NCBI GenBank assembly: GCA_001630475.1
Contig: KV419399.1
Coordinates: 143,407-207,406 of the forward strand
Source of the DNA: Sistotremastrum niveocremeum HHB9708
Lineage: Eukaryota; Basidiomycota; Agaricomycetes; Sistotremastrales; Sistotremastraceae
Direction: 5' to 3'
Length of the DNA stretch: 64,000 nt
Of the stretch, positions 11,542-22,267 are shown one piece after another. Made by a program: the position numbers and the translations under genes. Every line of letters starts with the position of its first letter. The stretch's first letter is position 1. The notes beneath the pieces were generated by a model, which ran no database searches, was not told the origin of the DNA, and saw only the letters and a program-made list of their open reading frames with translations.

Positions 11542-12268
11542 TGGGAGAGATGGGTGAGAGAAAAGATGGGGGTCCGTTGTCGCAATCGGGGGTATATATA
11601 TGCTTTTCACATCCGTGCAACCATAAGATCTTCACTGGCTGAAACATCTTGCCGAGAGATCAGTCAAGAGCTTTCGAGACCGCGTAATCAAGATGACACC
11701 GATTAGTCATGACGTAACATCCGCTGAAGATCGCACGTGGGAAAATCGGACTTTGTTTGGAGTTGGTTCTACGAACTCGATGTCGCGATTTGGAGTCAGG
11801 GGTTTCGGGAGCGTAGATCCCAACGGGCCCCCTCGCGGTTGGCCCTGGACAGAAGCATTCCGGCGCACTTTTGCGGGGCGAGGCGGGCATTTCTTATTCA
11901 AAGATTGTCGATCGGCGCACTTTTCGTATCTTTCGATTTGATGAGATTTGAACATGGCTCGGAAAATTCTAGAATCAGGGGCCAATTATTCCTCGACGCC
12001 ACTTCGAGAAGTTGACGCCGCTCCGCTCTTTGTTTGTCTTCTGCATCGCAGTCGATTTTCGGCTTTCCCGAGTCATCTGGAACTGGACTTTTCCTTAAGA
12101 TACGAAATAGGAACGCGCGAGACTGAATAGACGAGTAAGAAAGCGTCGATGCTGACAAGTCGACAAGGCCGGCCGTGCCGAGATAGGTCATTCACCGAGA
12201 GAACAAAGTGTCATAAAGTAGCTCATACATTGTCATGATCGAGCGAGAAAAAGGCCAGGTGTGAGATA
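11542..12268. other. Intergenic with one possible small frame
   Basis: Promoter side of the oxidoreductase gene. The only notable frame is on the minus strand at 11898-12191 (97 codons, ATG at 12189-12191) with a basic stretch SRAFLFRILRKSP and a charged part DAEDKQRAERRQLLEVAS. It could be a small mitochondrial-type protein or the first exon of something longer. I recognise no family and give it low weight. Confidence 0.3.
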
Positions 12269-12295
12269 CTGTACTCAATCAAACTTAAGTCCCAG
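12269..12295 (+). repeat. Left terminal inverted repeat
   Basis: Begins CTGTACTCAATCAAACTTAA and continues to GTCCCAG; pairs with 12907-12933 with two mismatches. The preceding TA is the putative target-site duplication. Confidence 0.8.
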
Positions 12296-12906
12296 TCACG
12301 TGTCACAGCCGCTCAAAAAATTACATAATTTAGGTCCCATAACGTGTCACGCAAGTAGTGCAGTGTTAAAATGCCCCCTGTTAGTAACGGGACCTGTTAA
12401 TAACGCGTTTTTAACCTGTTATTATCATCACGAGCCAAAACACCATGTTATTTATGATGTTAAAAAGGTATCATATACTGAAATTTTCCTAGACACCAAG
12501 GCCGTACACATCCCTCATGGTGTTCTATAGCAGCCTGAGGTAAGATTTGATCAAATTCGAGCTCTTGAGTCGTTTTTCAGGCATTTCCGAGCGGTTTCCG
12601 GCGATCCGGAGTTTAAATCCGACTCGGCAGACCATATTTGGCAACATGTTAAATACCAAAGTAACCGTGTTAGTTACTTGGTATTCTGGCGGGTACTTAA
12701 TAACTAACGTAACATGAGCCAGAATCAGTATTTAACACCGCACTACACGCAAGGCCACTGGGACCTAATTTATTTGAAAATTTTCCGGGCCTGCCGGCCC
12801 TGGGACTTAAATGGTCATTTGGGACCTAATTTTTGGGCATGTCACGGTAACACTAGGCCTCTGGGACCTCGGGACTTAGTATTTCTTTTGGTCACGGTCA
12901 CAAATG

Positions 12907-12933
12907 CTGGGACCTAAGTTTGATTTAGTACAG
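12907..12933 (-). repeat. Right terminal inverted repeat
   Basis: Its reverse complement begins CTGTACTAAATCAAACTTAG, matching the left repeat at 25 of 27 positions; followed by TA. Confidence 0.8.
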
Positions 12934-13042
12934 TAGCGTTCCTTGATGCGTAGGGTTGAGGGCATTAGCAATCGTCCATGCCCTCAACCCAGCCAGGCAC
13001 CAATCAGGACTCTCATGTGTGCACTCTGCGGCCCCGTTTTGT

Positions 13043-14619
13043 TTATTGAAGGTTATATTGAATTCCAGGAGAGAAAACGGTTGTGTCGCTTGAAGGAAGA
13101 GGTGTAGCCGAGACCTCTTCATTGTCTCGCTCGCGTCTCCACAATCCCCAAGCGGAAAGAACGTCCTAGCCATCATCGTGCATCAGGACGCGCCAGATGA
13201 CACAAACAAACAAGAGAGGAGTCACACACCGGAGCACTCGCTAAAACACAAAATGCAACAAGTGGTACTGTCATATAATTGAATGGGAGATAGAGGATGG
13301 TCAAGAAGAAACGGACCGGCCGCCTGGATAATCTCGTAGGCCCTAGCATAAACAGTGCTAGGTGCCGATCTTCCAGGACCTTGTGACAAGATAGAATCAG
13401 GGTTTTTGATAACAAAAGGCTCCATCCTGCATGAAAGAACAGATGGGGCTTCTGTTATCAGACTTATGATCAGAAAAACTTACACGAATGGGACTAGTCG
13501 ATACAGGACAAAGAGCCCAACGCGGATAAAGGTGCCTTGAAAAATGGGTTGCCAATGGCGTTTCCGGATCACGATACTATACAACACAAGGGCTGCCAAG
13601 AGATAGCGACCGCTTGAGTTGATCCGAGAAGGAGAATTTATGATAGGACGAACCTTCGAAAATGAAGGTACTCCCTAACAAGATGGCGGAGAAAATATAG
13701 ATAGACACCAGCCTAGGAGAACCATGAGAGCTAGACGAATGTAGGATCAAAAACACCCACGTTCGGAAGATCACGTTTGGATCGTTGCTCACACCTCCAT
13801 CCTCGACAATTATGCAATAGAATGCTGCCGGCACGGCGGAATTGGGGCCATCAACTGAAGGGTCCGTGCCTCTCTATGTTGATAGACAACCAATCAGACT
13901 CTTTGCCCGGGAACAAGTGTCACGCGGTCGGGAAACAGGGACTGACCAGAAACGCTATCACAACGATAGTGAAGAATACAATGTAACTAGGTAAACAAAG
14001 CTGTCAAGGCCACGATTCAGACTGCGTGGCAGAACGAGTGGATCAAGATCCGTACCAGCATTTGCCACTTGAGTTGGGCAGTTAAACGCGGCCTTTGCAT
14101 GACCATCCATAACTGTGAAACGTTGAGTCACAAGCCTGGCATAGTCTCTCGGACTCACATTGAACGCGAGACTAAAAGTGGACACTGCTGTCCTACAACA
14201 AGTCGTAAGGCTCTTCCTACGTACGCAAGAGGATTCATCGAGAAGTAGACTAACATAGCCTGACAAGCTTCTATCAGGACCGATTGCAACAAGCAAAGTC
14301 CACTCGAAACCGCTCGCTCTCCAAGAAGCGTTGAATACATCCTGTGAGTCGGTCATCCATACCTGAGAATAGAGTGCATCTGGTTCAACACTTACACCAG
14401 CGAAAACGACACCGACGATATTATCCAAGTCAAGCAGAAATTGCCCACGACTATATCTCGTCTGACGCTTCGGCTGAAGATGAAAGTCAGCAGCAGCAGG
14501 GGGAGACCGATTTGTCCTCCGAGTATCTGAATGATGATGTATAACCAGTTGAAGATGAGTTGTTCTATCTATCATTTCAGAACTAGTTGAATATTCACGG
14601 AAGAAAGGTCTATTACCAT
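13043..14619 (-). CDS. Multi-exon seven-helix membrane protein, basidiomycete family
   Basis: Reconstructed from about eleven short exons. Hydrophobic segments in order: NWLYIIIQILGGQIGLPLLL (TM1), then the turn SRSVRRD, NFCLTWIISSVSFSL (TM2), GLCLLQSVLIEACQAM plus TAVSTFSLAFNLWMV (TM3), CLPSYIVFFTIVVIAFL (TM4), an extracellular loop with AFYCIIVEDG, GRYLLAALVLYSIVIRKRHW, TFIRVGLFVLYRLVPF and VPLVAFCVLASAP, ending with a cytoplasmic tail WGLWRRERDN and stop at 13043-13045. The layout (R-rich first loop, GLC..Q, FYC) resembles uncharacterised GPCR-like proteins common in Agaricomycetes. The start at 14617-14619 is uncertain because the ATG would be followed at once by an intron. The segment between FYC and GRYLL (about 13660-13760) has two competing splice choices. 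No ligand or function is known to me. Confidence 0.6.
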
Positions 14620-14642
14620 GGGAAACGCCAGTCCCGCCCAAA

Positions 14643-14888
14643 TCAGACATAGTTAACGTCCTCGAGGTGCAAGCTACGATTGACGACTAGCAGTCCAAAC
14701 GACAGGCGAACGAGTAACGTCTCGAGATACGAGACGCAAGAAGGCCGGGAGACCTGGAGAGCTGGCGTCTCCCAAACGCGAGAGCCTTTGTATCTATCCG
14801 GTGGCTTCCAATTTGTTGCACCCTTCAGTTCGTTGACGGCATCAAAGATAGGTCCAGGAGCGACGGGGACCTCAGAAGAAAGGAACAT
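14643..14888 (-). CDS. Short reading frame of unknown status
   Basis: 81-codon frame, ATG at 14886-14888, beginning FLSSEVPVAPGPIFDAVNEL and containing WKPPDRYKGSRVW. The opening faintly resembles the N-terminus of aspartate aminotransferases (VPLAPPDPIF...), but nothing downstream continues that match. It might be a gene relic or an alternative first exon of the membrane-protein gene below it. Evidence is weak. Confidence 0.22.
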   Translation of the reverse strand: MFLSSEVPVAPGPIFDAVNELKGATNWKPPDRYKGSRVWETPALQVSRPSCVSYLETLLVRLSFGLLVVNRSLHLEDVNYV

Positions 14889-16467
14889 CTAGAAACCAGT
14901 GCATGGACGCAATGCCGTGGTTGGATTGTCAGTATCATTGGTTGAGGTTGATGGCAGGCTGAGCTCGGCTCGCGGCGAGTTCTGAACTCGGCTCGGATCG
15001 GCCTGAAATTGCGCTCGCTTTTCTCGAATAGTCTTTTTCTTTGCAATTGCTTGTCTGTTTGGCTTCGTACAGCGCGCGCGCTAGCGCTTGGGAAGGACTG
15101 TTGCAAGCTACTCGGATGGGGAGCGGGTTCCCCTAAGGAGACTCTATGGAAATTACCAATTTATCGTACTCCCCCGAGAGTCAACCTTTTCGCATTGGTT
15201 TCTCGCACCTTTTATCCCAAATCTCTCATGCCGATACTCTGAATAATGTCGAACGTCCTGAGTCATTTCTGGCCCAACAGGCGCCTACTATCTTTGTTGC
15301 CGAAGTCCAGTATCGTAACCAGGTGCGGCAAAATCGCAATCCCCTGGAATTGCTGGCTCACTTGGACTCGGTCTAGCGGAATTGGACAGATCAACTTCAC
15401 ATAATCTTTCACTTTCTGGGTCCTTTTCCACCAACGTGTCTTACTGTTCTCGGAAGACGATATCCACGACTTTCCTTCTGGACCGACCGACCTGAAAGGC
15501 TATGCAAGGGACCTGATGGCCTTACTATTCTGAGAAAACACATCTAGCAGTCGCCACGGACGTTTGCTTCTAACGCAGTGTATTGATTTCCTAACAGTAA
15601 ACGGGCGCGCGTTAAGGTCAATGTCTTATCTAATACTCCTTGAAGGTGAGCCGGCGTTTCAGCCGTCGTCCTCTTACTTTTGCGGGAGCAATCTTATGAT
15701 GAACGCCGGATGATTTACACTTGCCTGTCTATCGAGATCACAAAGAAGCCTCACGACCGGATCAAAGGTACGGATTCAGACGCGATACGTGTATAGCATG
15801 CCGCGCTCTGCCATTCAAGATCTTCGTCCGCTTTCTCTTTAGACTCTCTTCGGCCACACACGGTAAGGACGACGCTCAGCCCTCAAACAGCATCCGAAGT
15901 TCATACCGGCCTGTACTCAATCCCGTTGCTTGTACGTATTAAAAGTGTCTCTTTAGATATCCAGCGTCGACTGGGCCTCAACAAGCAATTGCTTCCGAAG
16001 AAGTCAGTAACATTGTCATCAGTTTTAAATTATCCAGCGCCCGGAATGTTGGTTGCGAACCCACTAATATTTCGGTGGGATACTGTCGTGTAAATAGATC
16101 TATATTATAGAGGACTCTCGTCGTTCCAGCGTTAGCATTTTGGCATTAATGGTTTTCATCAGGCACAATTTTCTTCGATAAGACTTCGTTAGAAAATGTG
16201 CGATTTGCAATCCTGTCTGGAATCATGACTGGCTTAGCAGGGTTTTCGAATAGTATGGTTAATCTACAGTGTGGCATCGAATATCATCGTATCATACCGT
16301 GCATATCGTATACCTATCTTCATTCAAGCATGTCTCCTCGTCACTTGTGTTTACTCAGCAAATAACCTGATAGTTAAGTGAATCTGGGTATCTTCTATGA
16401 ATTGATGTCGTCCTCACAGATCAAAACCGGGAAGAGAATAGGCACCCGAGTCCTCGAGTTTTATCCA
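14889..16467. other. Intergenic, nothing recognised
   Basis: About 1.6 kb. Two short plus-strand frames (15146-15376 and 15721-15942) have no recognisable content and no flanking exons that I can join. No repeats or RNA genes were seen. Confidence 0.45.
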
Positions 16468-17440
16468 CTACCAGGGTTGAATCTCTCCTTTGTTGTCGAT
16501 GAATTTCCCTGATTGCTCAGGCTTTAACGCTGAAACAGTATGCAGGATGAAGCCGACGGCTTCTTCGGTTGAGAGCCATGCATCTGGGCCTCCCATATCT
16601 ATAGAAAATATTCAGGAGTTGTTCAGGGGTTGAACTGGATGTCGTACCTGTTCTAACCCACCCCGGATCCTGTGATCGTGGAGAGCAAGTCAGCTTTTGA
16701 ACCAGGGTTGAGTTCTCTCAGGACTTACCAGGGCCACGACAGTAAGAGACGGTTTTTCTTTTGCTTGTTTGTAGGTCTGGGACAAGTTCAATGAGAAGTT
16801 TGAATAAGTTAACGCAGGTACGCACAAGCATATTAACTCCAGTCTTAGACAGAGAGTAGCTTGTGATCTGAGGGCCGTGGTCCAGCGCCATGCTTGAAAG
16901 CCCACTCGTGAAATTCACGATGGTCTTCTTCTCACTCTTCTCCACCAAATGTACAAATTCACGTCCCACTAGGGCTGGTCCAACCACATTTGTTGCGAAA
17001 CAGCTGTTCAGATTCTTCACGTCGAATTTGAACGCCCTGTCGTCCCCTGTAGACTGATGATTCCGGTTGAGCAAAATCTGGCATCGGATCACTGCGATGA
17101 CTCACAATGGCAGCATTGTTGAGGAGATAGTCGATGCCTTTGCCATCCAACAATTTCTCTGCCTCGGCAGCAGCGGCAACGATCGATTCTTCGTCACTGG
17201 TGTTTATCTGGACGATATGGAGTTTTCCCTTGGCCGTGAGTCCCTGCAATGCAGTGGCGGATTTTGGATCGCGAACGGCTGCGAGAACGATTGCCGACGG
17301 GGACGATATGACCTGGCGAGTTAATTCAAGCCCGATGCCACGAGATGCGCTGTTGGCGATACATGTTTAAGCTGTACAGCAACATGAGTGCGGAGGAATA
17401 TATCTGACCCAGTAATGTACCAAACTGTTTCGGCCGTCAT
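16468..17440 (-). CDS. Short-chain dehydrogenase/reductase (SDR)
   Basis: NAD(P)-dependent oxidoreductase of the classical SDR family. Six exons with verified phases (17409-17440, 17106-17349, 16826-17053, 16729-16776, 16648-16669, 16468-16598) give 234 residues, compact but normal for the sniffer/CsgA-like group. The cofactor motif TGASRGIGLE is split by intron 1. Then come LLNNAAI, a serine strand TIVNFTSGLSS, the catalytic YSLSK (Tyr-xxx-Lys) and PGWVRTDMGG. The C-terminus ends KFIDNKGEIQPW. Exon 5 is only 22 bases. The substrate cannot be told from sequence. It is divergent from DAM1, with start codons about 165 bases apart. Confidence 0.93.
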
Positions 17441-17605
17441 GATGGTCGGTTGGAAGATCTAGAGGGAAAGAATGCAAGAGGCTCTCCTCTCAGAATTTAT
17501 TACCGTCCGGCCAATTGTCGGAGCATAGCTGGCGATGATCGATTATCAGGAATGCGTTTCCGAGTTCCGAAATTTCCCTAACTGGGCGACGCGCCAGGAC
17601 GCGAC

Positions 17606-18673
17606 ATGCCTGAACATCGAACACCGCTGCGTCGCCTTTCCAGAGGCTCTCTGCTGGCTTTATCACGTTCTGGATCACACCAAGAGGCTCCTTATGGACT
17701 TGGATTTCTCAATCCCGCATTAGCCGAGCTTGCTGACGAGGCTGAAGCTTTGCAGAGCAATGTTCAAGGTCTGAAAGAGCTCAGCGAAAGCTTGAAGGAC
17801 TTCAACGAAGGATTCGCAAGCTACTTGTATGTATTGAAGATGAACGCATTCGTAACCGAGTGGCATCAGGCTAGTCTTGAACATGATTCTGTTGGACGTC
17901 GCTGAAGCTCATTAGATGCCAACGGATAGTTCCTTTGCTCTCGCGGAGCAGAGACAAAAACGTAAAGAGACTTCTCTTGGTCAGTCATGACATATCTGAA
18001 CACTGCATCTCAGGCCAAGAAGAAGAAGCTGCTCATGGGGCTTTGGAGGCCTTACAAGCTGCAGTTGCGACTGCTACCTCGCAACAACGAGACCCTGGTC
18101 CCTCGTCTGAAACGATACTCGACAGGACAACATACACGGATGGCAACAACTCGACGTTCACTACATGCAATATGACCACTGCCGCCAATGACGCCCCCAA
18201 GAAGACTATCCTGAAGAAACGACCCAAGCCACAGTTGACGGCAAAGGAGAAGAGGGAGAGAGGGGTGCGTCTCTACTACATCATTAAAGAAGCGAGGAAA
18301 CTTACGTGGATAATGATCAGATACTCCTGGAAAAAGCCGTCAATTGCCTCCCAATCGAGTTCCGTGGCTCTGACCCGGTGCGTTGAACGTCGCAGTCGCG
18401 GTTGACTCGCTTGTGACTAATTTCCATTGCAGAACTTGCGAAGAAATGCGGAATTCATCATCGAAGCTCTCATGGAATCCAAAAGCGATGACGGCCTCAA
18501 AAGTGAGTCCAGTGCCTCGCGTTCACTCTTTCGGATTTGACGAAATAATCCCAGTCACGGATATGATTCGACCTGATTGCAATCAAGCAAAGGTCAACAA
18601 GTGCCTTATAGCTTTACTGAGTAGGAAAATGGTTACGAAGTCCTCAAGTTCTGTGGGTCACAATCATTCATGA
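17606..18673 (+). CDS. DAM1: DASH complex subunit DAM1
   Basis: Kinetochore protein that couples chromosomes to spindle microtubules. Six exons (17606-17869, 17916-17961, 18014-18264, 18321-18377, 18433-18502, 18555-18673) give 268 residues. The Dam1 domain, about residues 30-105, includes GFLNPALAELADEAEALQ, LKELSESLKDFNEGFASYLY and, across intron 1, TEWHQ joined to MPTDSSFALAEQ. Intron 1 (17870-17915) appears to use a GC donor; using the nearby GT instead would drop the conserved TEWHQ. The middle is low-complexity and basic. The last 80 residues (LPIEFRGSDP, EFIIEAL, AKVNKCLIALLSRKMV) look like a winged-helix-type module. The polo kinase gene follows on the same strand. The family call is confident; the tail fold is inference. 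Confidence 0.85.
17870..17915 (+). other. GC-AG intron in DAM1
   Basis: 46-base intron with donor CAG|GCTAGT and acceptor ATTAG. It keeps the conserved W-x-Q-x-P-T-D-x-S-F run of the Dam1 domain in frame, which the alternative GT donor at 17852 does not. Confidence 0.6.
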
Positions 18674-19241
18674 ACTGTTTCAACAAGTGCTGACTTTGAG
18701 GAGGGGGGCATCCGATATCGTTGGTTAGGGCTTCCCTCGTAAAGCCCGGGTGGTGGGATATTTGTCAAAGCGACTCTCGCCATCCACACGTTGTGGTTTT
18801 AGGATAGCCATGCAAGGGCAACGTTATTAGTGTACGTCATGAATGTCTAATAGTACATCGTGTTCAAGATCGTGTTATTCGTGTAAGATCAATGTAAGAT
18901 ATTTGTCAAACTCGCTTTCCTTGAAATCAGCGGCTATTATTACGAATTTAACCTGCATAATTGCGAACGAGGACAAGCTTGTCTAACGGAATCAAATACA
19001 TCGTGTGTGGAAAGCAGCTCGCATTGTTCGGGCAGACTGAAAGCGCCGCAAGTGTGAAAATCTCCGATTCCGAATCCTAATTCGGGTTTATATTCATCAC
19101 GTGATCGGCTCCAGAACACGCGGCGGTTTATTTGCTCTTGTGTTGCCCGAACCTTTGGTTACTGTTTGTACGCCCTTGCCTTTCCTTTCTCCAACCCAGG
19201 TCGACGTTAGGTCTACCACATACTCGTCCTGCTCATAGACA
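18674..19241. other. Intergenic DAM1-CDC5
   Basis: 568 bases holding the DAM1 3' end and CDC5 promoter. AT-rich middle; no further gene. Confidence 0.5.
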
Positions 19242-22010
19242 ATGTCTGCTGCTTTGCCTATCCCAAAGAGCATCCTGTCTCGAAGAGCTGTCTTTGGAGA
19301 CGTTAACGCCAATTATGTCGATCAGCCTCATGCCAAACATGTTGGTGTTATTGGTTCGGCACCCCACAAGATCACAGAGGCGCAGCCATCATCTCCACCG
19401 TTGCCTCGTCAAAACACCAAGACTGCGCCACCATCTCCGCCATCAGTTATTGTCGACAAAACAAAGAACATCTTCTACACGAGGACTGGCTTTCTTGGCG
19501 AGGGTGGTTTCGCAAGGGTTTACGAAGTGAAAGACGACAAGGGGAACCGACAGGCTATCAAGGTTGTTACGAAGGCATCTCTCAAGACTAAGAAAGCAAA
19601 GACCAAGGCACGTGTTCTTGTGGCATGAACCAGAATGTTGAAAACTTATCTTATATTCTAGCTTTATGCGGAGATTAAGATCCACCGGTCAATTCAACAT
19701 CCTAATGTCGTTAAGTTCTTCGAGTGCTTCGAAGATTCAGACAATGTCTATATGACTCTGGAGCTATGCGAGGCTGGGGTATTGTACTTCCGCTTAACGT
19801 CTTCGCATAAATCTGAACATGGTCCACAGTCGCTAATGGAAACCCTTCGTCGACGGAAACGATTTACTGAACCTGAAGCTCGTGTATTCATGATCCAGGT
19901 TGTGGGGGCCTGTAACTGGATGCATTCACACCAAATTATTCATCGAGATCTTAAACTGGGCAACCTTTTCCTGGATAGCAACATGAACGTGAAGGTTGGA
20001 GACTTTGGACTTGCCGCCCTCATAGAGAATCCCGGAGAACGTAAAAAGTATGGCGCGTCTATCTCCCATAAACGATGTCTAACTTCTATTCAGAACAATT
20101 TGTGGCACTCCCAACTACATTGCTCCCGAAATTCTATTCGATACAGTGAACGGTCATAGCTTCGAAGTTGATGCATGGTCCATTGGTGTCATCCTTTACA
20201 CTCTTATCATTGGACGTCCTCCTTTCCAAACCAAAGATGTCAAAGCCATTTATAAACGCATAAGAGACAATATGTATGAGTGGCCCGTTGACAGAGAGGT
20301 TTCCGTCGAAGCACGCACCTTGGTCCAGCGCATTCTTATCCAGGATCCCAGTACGTTGCACAATCCACAATCTATGATATCTATGGAGGCTGACACCAGC
20401 TAAGATGATCGACCTACCTTGTATGACATCGCTGATGATGCATTCTTCACCTCCGGAACATGCCCGTCCTTCATCCCCATCATGGCGCGAGATAGTATGC
20501 CAAACTTCAGTCACATCAGCCGTCAGCAATCGGCTATAAATCTCGCTCGACTTCGCAAGCTCGCCCTTATAGATGACGACCAGCAGTCAATCATCAATGA
20601 CAACAATAGTAAAGTCAAACCAAGCCTTGGTCCAAGTGCTGCTCAACAGGAGCGCGACTTCCTCAAGGCTGTTCAACCTGGCAGCCCTATCTCTGCACTT
20701 CTCAGGTACGTATCCTCCCCTCTGTAGTTCCGCTAATACTCATGAAATCCCTAGCTCCGCACGGCAACCTCTACTGGTATCAGCGGGTCCCTCTCGCGAA
20801 CCTCCTTTGATACGAAAACTGCAGTCAGTGCAGCGAGACAAGCCCTCTCCGAAATCTCGATTGGGGCTAGCCAACATTGTCGAAGAGCGTGAAGATGATC
20901 AGCGAAAGAAGGAGCTCGAATCGCAGAAGGCCAGGATTGTTGCTCAAATGGCCCCGCCACCATCTACCGTCGCATCAACTTCTCCTGCCCCTATTGAGGT
21001 TGACGACGAGAACGTGCCTCCACCACCCTCTCATAGGAGAGACGTGAAGGCTGCTGAGATGACGCTTGTCACTCAACCTTGTCCTCCCCCACAAGAGGGC
21101 CCGCGTGGATTTGAGACATTCTACCAGACATTGAACGCGGCTTTCGAGGCTCGAGCGGAGGGGTACCTCTTCAGGAACGCCAGTACGTTGTCCTTGATCA
21201 GTCACTGGTCCTCTCTAACGCCATTCTAGGCGACGACGTTGGCCTGCCCGATGCTCGAGTATTCATTGTTTCTTGGGTTGACTATTGCAACAAGTATGGC
21301 ATGGGTTACGCCTTGACAGATGGCTCCGTAGGTGTGCACTTCAATGACAGTACTTCTATTGTCATGTCACCGGATAAAATGTGAGATCACTCTGCATCAG
21401 TCTTACAAGCACTAACCATACGCTTAGGCATGTCGATTATGTTTCTTCCCGAAAAGGAGGAGGCTCGTTTGTGCGTAAGAGCTATCAGCTCGGAAACACG
21501 CCTGAAGAGCTCAAGAACAAAATCTATCTCCTCAAGCACTTTGAGAAGTACATGATGGATCGCTTGTACGGCGAATATGCGTATGTATTCAAGGACACTG
21601 AGCGTACGACTGGCATGGACTTCGTCCAAAAATATCTTCGCATGAAGCAGGTCATTGTATTTAAGTTGAGTCATGATGTTCTCCAGGTGCGCCTACCTAT
21701 ATCATTTTTATGACATTCGCCTCACCATATCCCGCAGTTCAATTTTTACGACCATTCTAAACTTATTCTCTCATCCGACGGGCTTGTTGTCACTCATATT
21801 GATAAACACTACAACATCACTCGTTGGACTCTTAGTGACATCATGCAGCGTTCCATGTTACCCCCTTCTACAGATCCTGCAGCGGCCAAACTTCAGCAAA
21901 GGCTGATGGATAGGCTGCGGTACTCGAAGGAAGTTTTGATTTCCATCCGTAATGCGCAACACGAGGGGACTGGCATCTCATCTCTCGTGAACAGCGTCGT
22001 CACTCGCTAA
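19242..22010 (+). CDS. CDC5: Polo-like kinase (CDC5/PLK1)
   Basis: Mitotic Ser/Thr kinase controlling spindle formation, cohesin cleavage and mitotic exit. Nine exons (19242-19607, 19662-19778, 19830-20047, 20094-20350, 20405-20705, 20755-21182, 21230-21380, 21428-21686, 21738-22010) give 789 residues. After a disordered N-terminus, the kinase domain starts at about residue 78: glycine loop [13 protein letters not shown], catalytic lysine in [24 protein letters not shown] and a T-loop with [12 protein letters not shown]. After a linker come two polo boxes (about 490-760): first with [20 protein letters not shown] and VGVHFNDST, second with [20 protein letters not shown] and [11 protein letters not shown]. 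The first intron is GC-AG. All key catalytic residues are intact. Confidence 0.97.
19608..19661 (+). other. GC-AG intron in CDC5
   Basis: 54-base intron with donor AAG|GCACGT and acceptor TTCTAG. Only this junction joins KTK to [15 protein letters not shown] in the kinase domain; the GT four bases downstream breaks the frame. Confidence 0.75.
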
Positions 22011-22267
22011 TTACTATCTTTCTCGAGCACCCTTGATAGTTCTTGATGCTTTCTTATAACGCCACATTTTATGACTCTCAATGTTTACGAAAACCGCGCA
22101 TAGGCGCCATTAGCATCCTACACATCCACCATTTGCATTCATCCTGTGATAATACAGTTATTCTCCGTGACTTGATTTGATACATGAGGGCTACAAACGA
22201 AGAAAATGGTTGATACAAGAGTTTCGAGAGATCGGTGATGGCACGTGTGGTGGTGATGTAAAAATGT

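Larger units (their letters stand above)
12269..12933. mobile_element. MITE-like non-autonomous DNA transposon
   Basis: A 665-bp element bounded by 27-bp terminal inverted repeats (12269-12295 and 12907-12933) that differ at only two positions. It is flanked on both sides by TA (12267-12268 and 12934-12935), consistent with a Tc1/mariner-type TA duplication. It contains no coding frame of note. Inside are repeated modules: the box GGGACCTAA (or its complement or near variants) near 12331, 12760, 12801, 12821, 12862 and 12908, and GTCACG boxes near 12292, 12345, 12840 and 12891. A palindromic stretch with GTTAGTTAC/TAACTAAC lies at about 12665-12715. Such subterminal repeats are typical transposase-binding arrays. 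Superfamily assignment is inference from the TA. Confidence 0.72.

Noticed and set aside
14155-14340. Reading through 14155-14340 as one membrane exon
   Set aside because: Continuing past the GTTAGT donor gives a poor helix and a stop; splicing there yields QAMTAVSTFSLAFN with family-like sequence.
17852-17915. GT donor for DAM1 intron 1
   Set aside because: It keeps the frame but removes TEWHQ, a conserved part of the Dam1 domain; the GC donor 18 bases later restores it.
17980-18013. 34-base intron in DAM1
   Set aside because: Too short; the GTAAAG donor at 17962 gives a normal 52-base intron in the same phase and restores EQRQKRQEEE.
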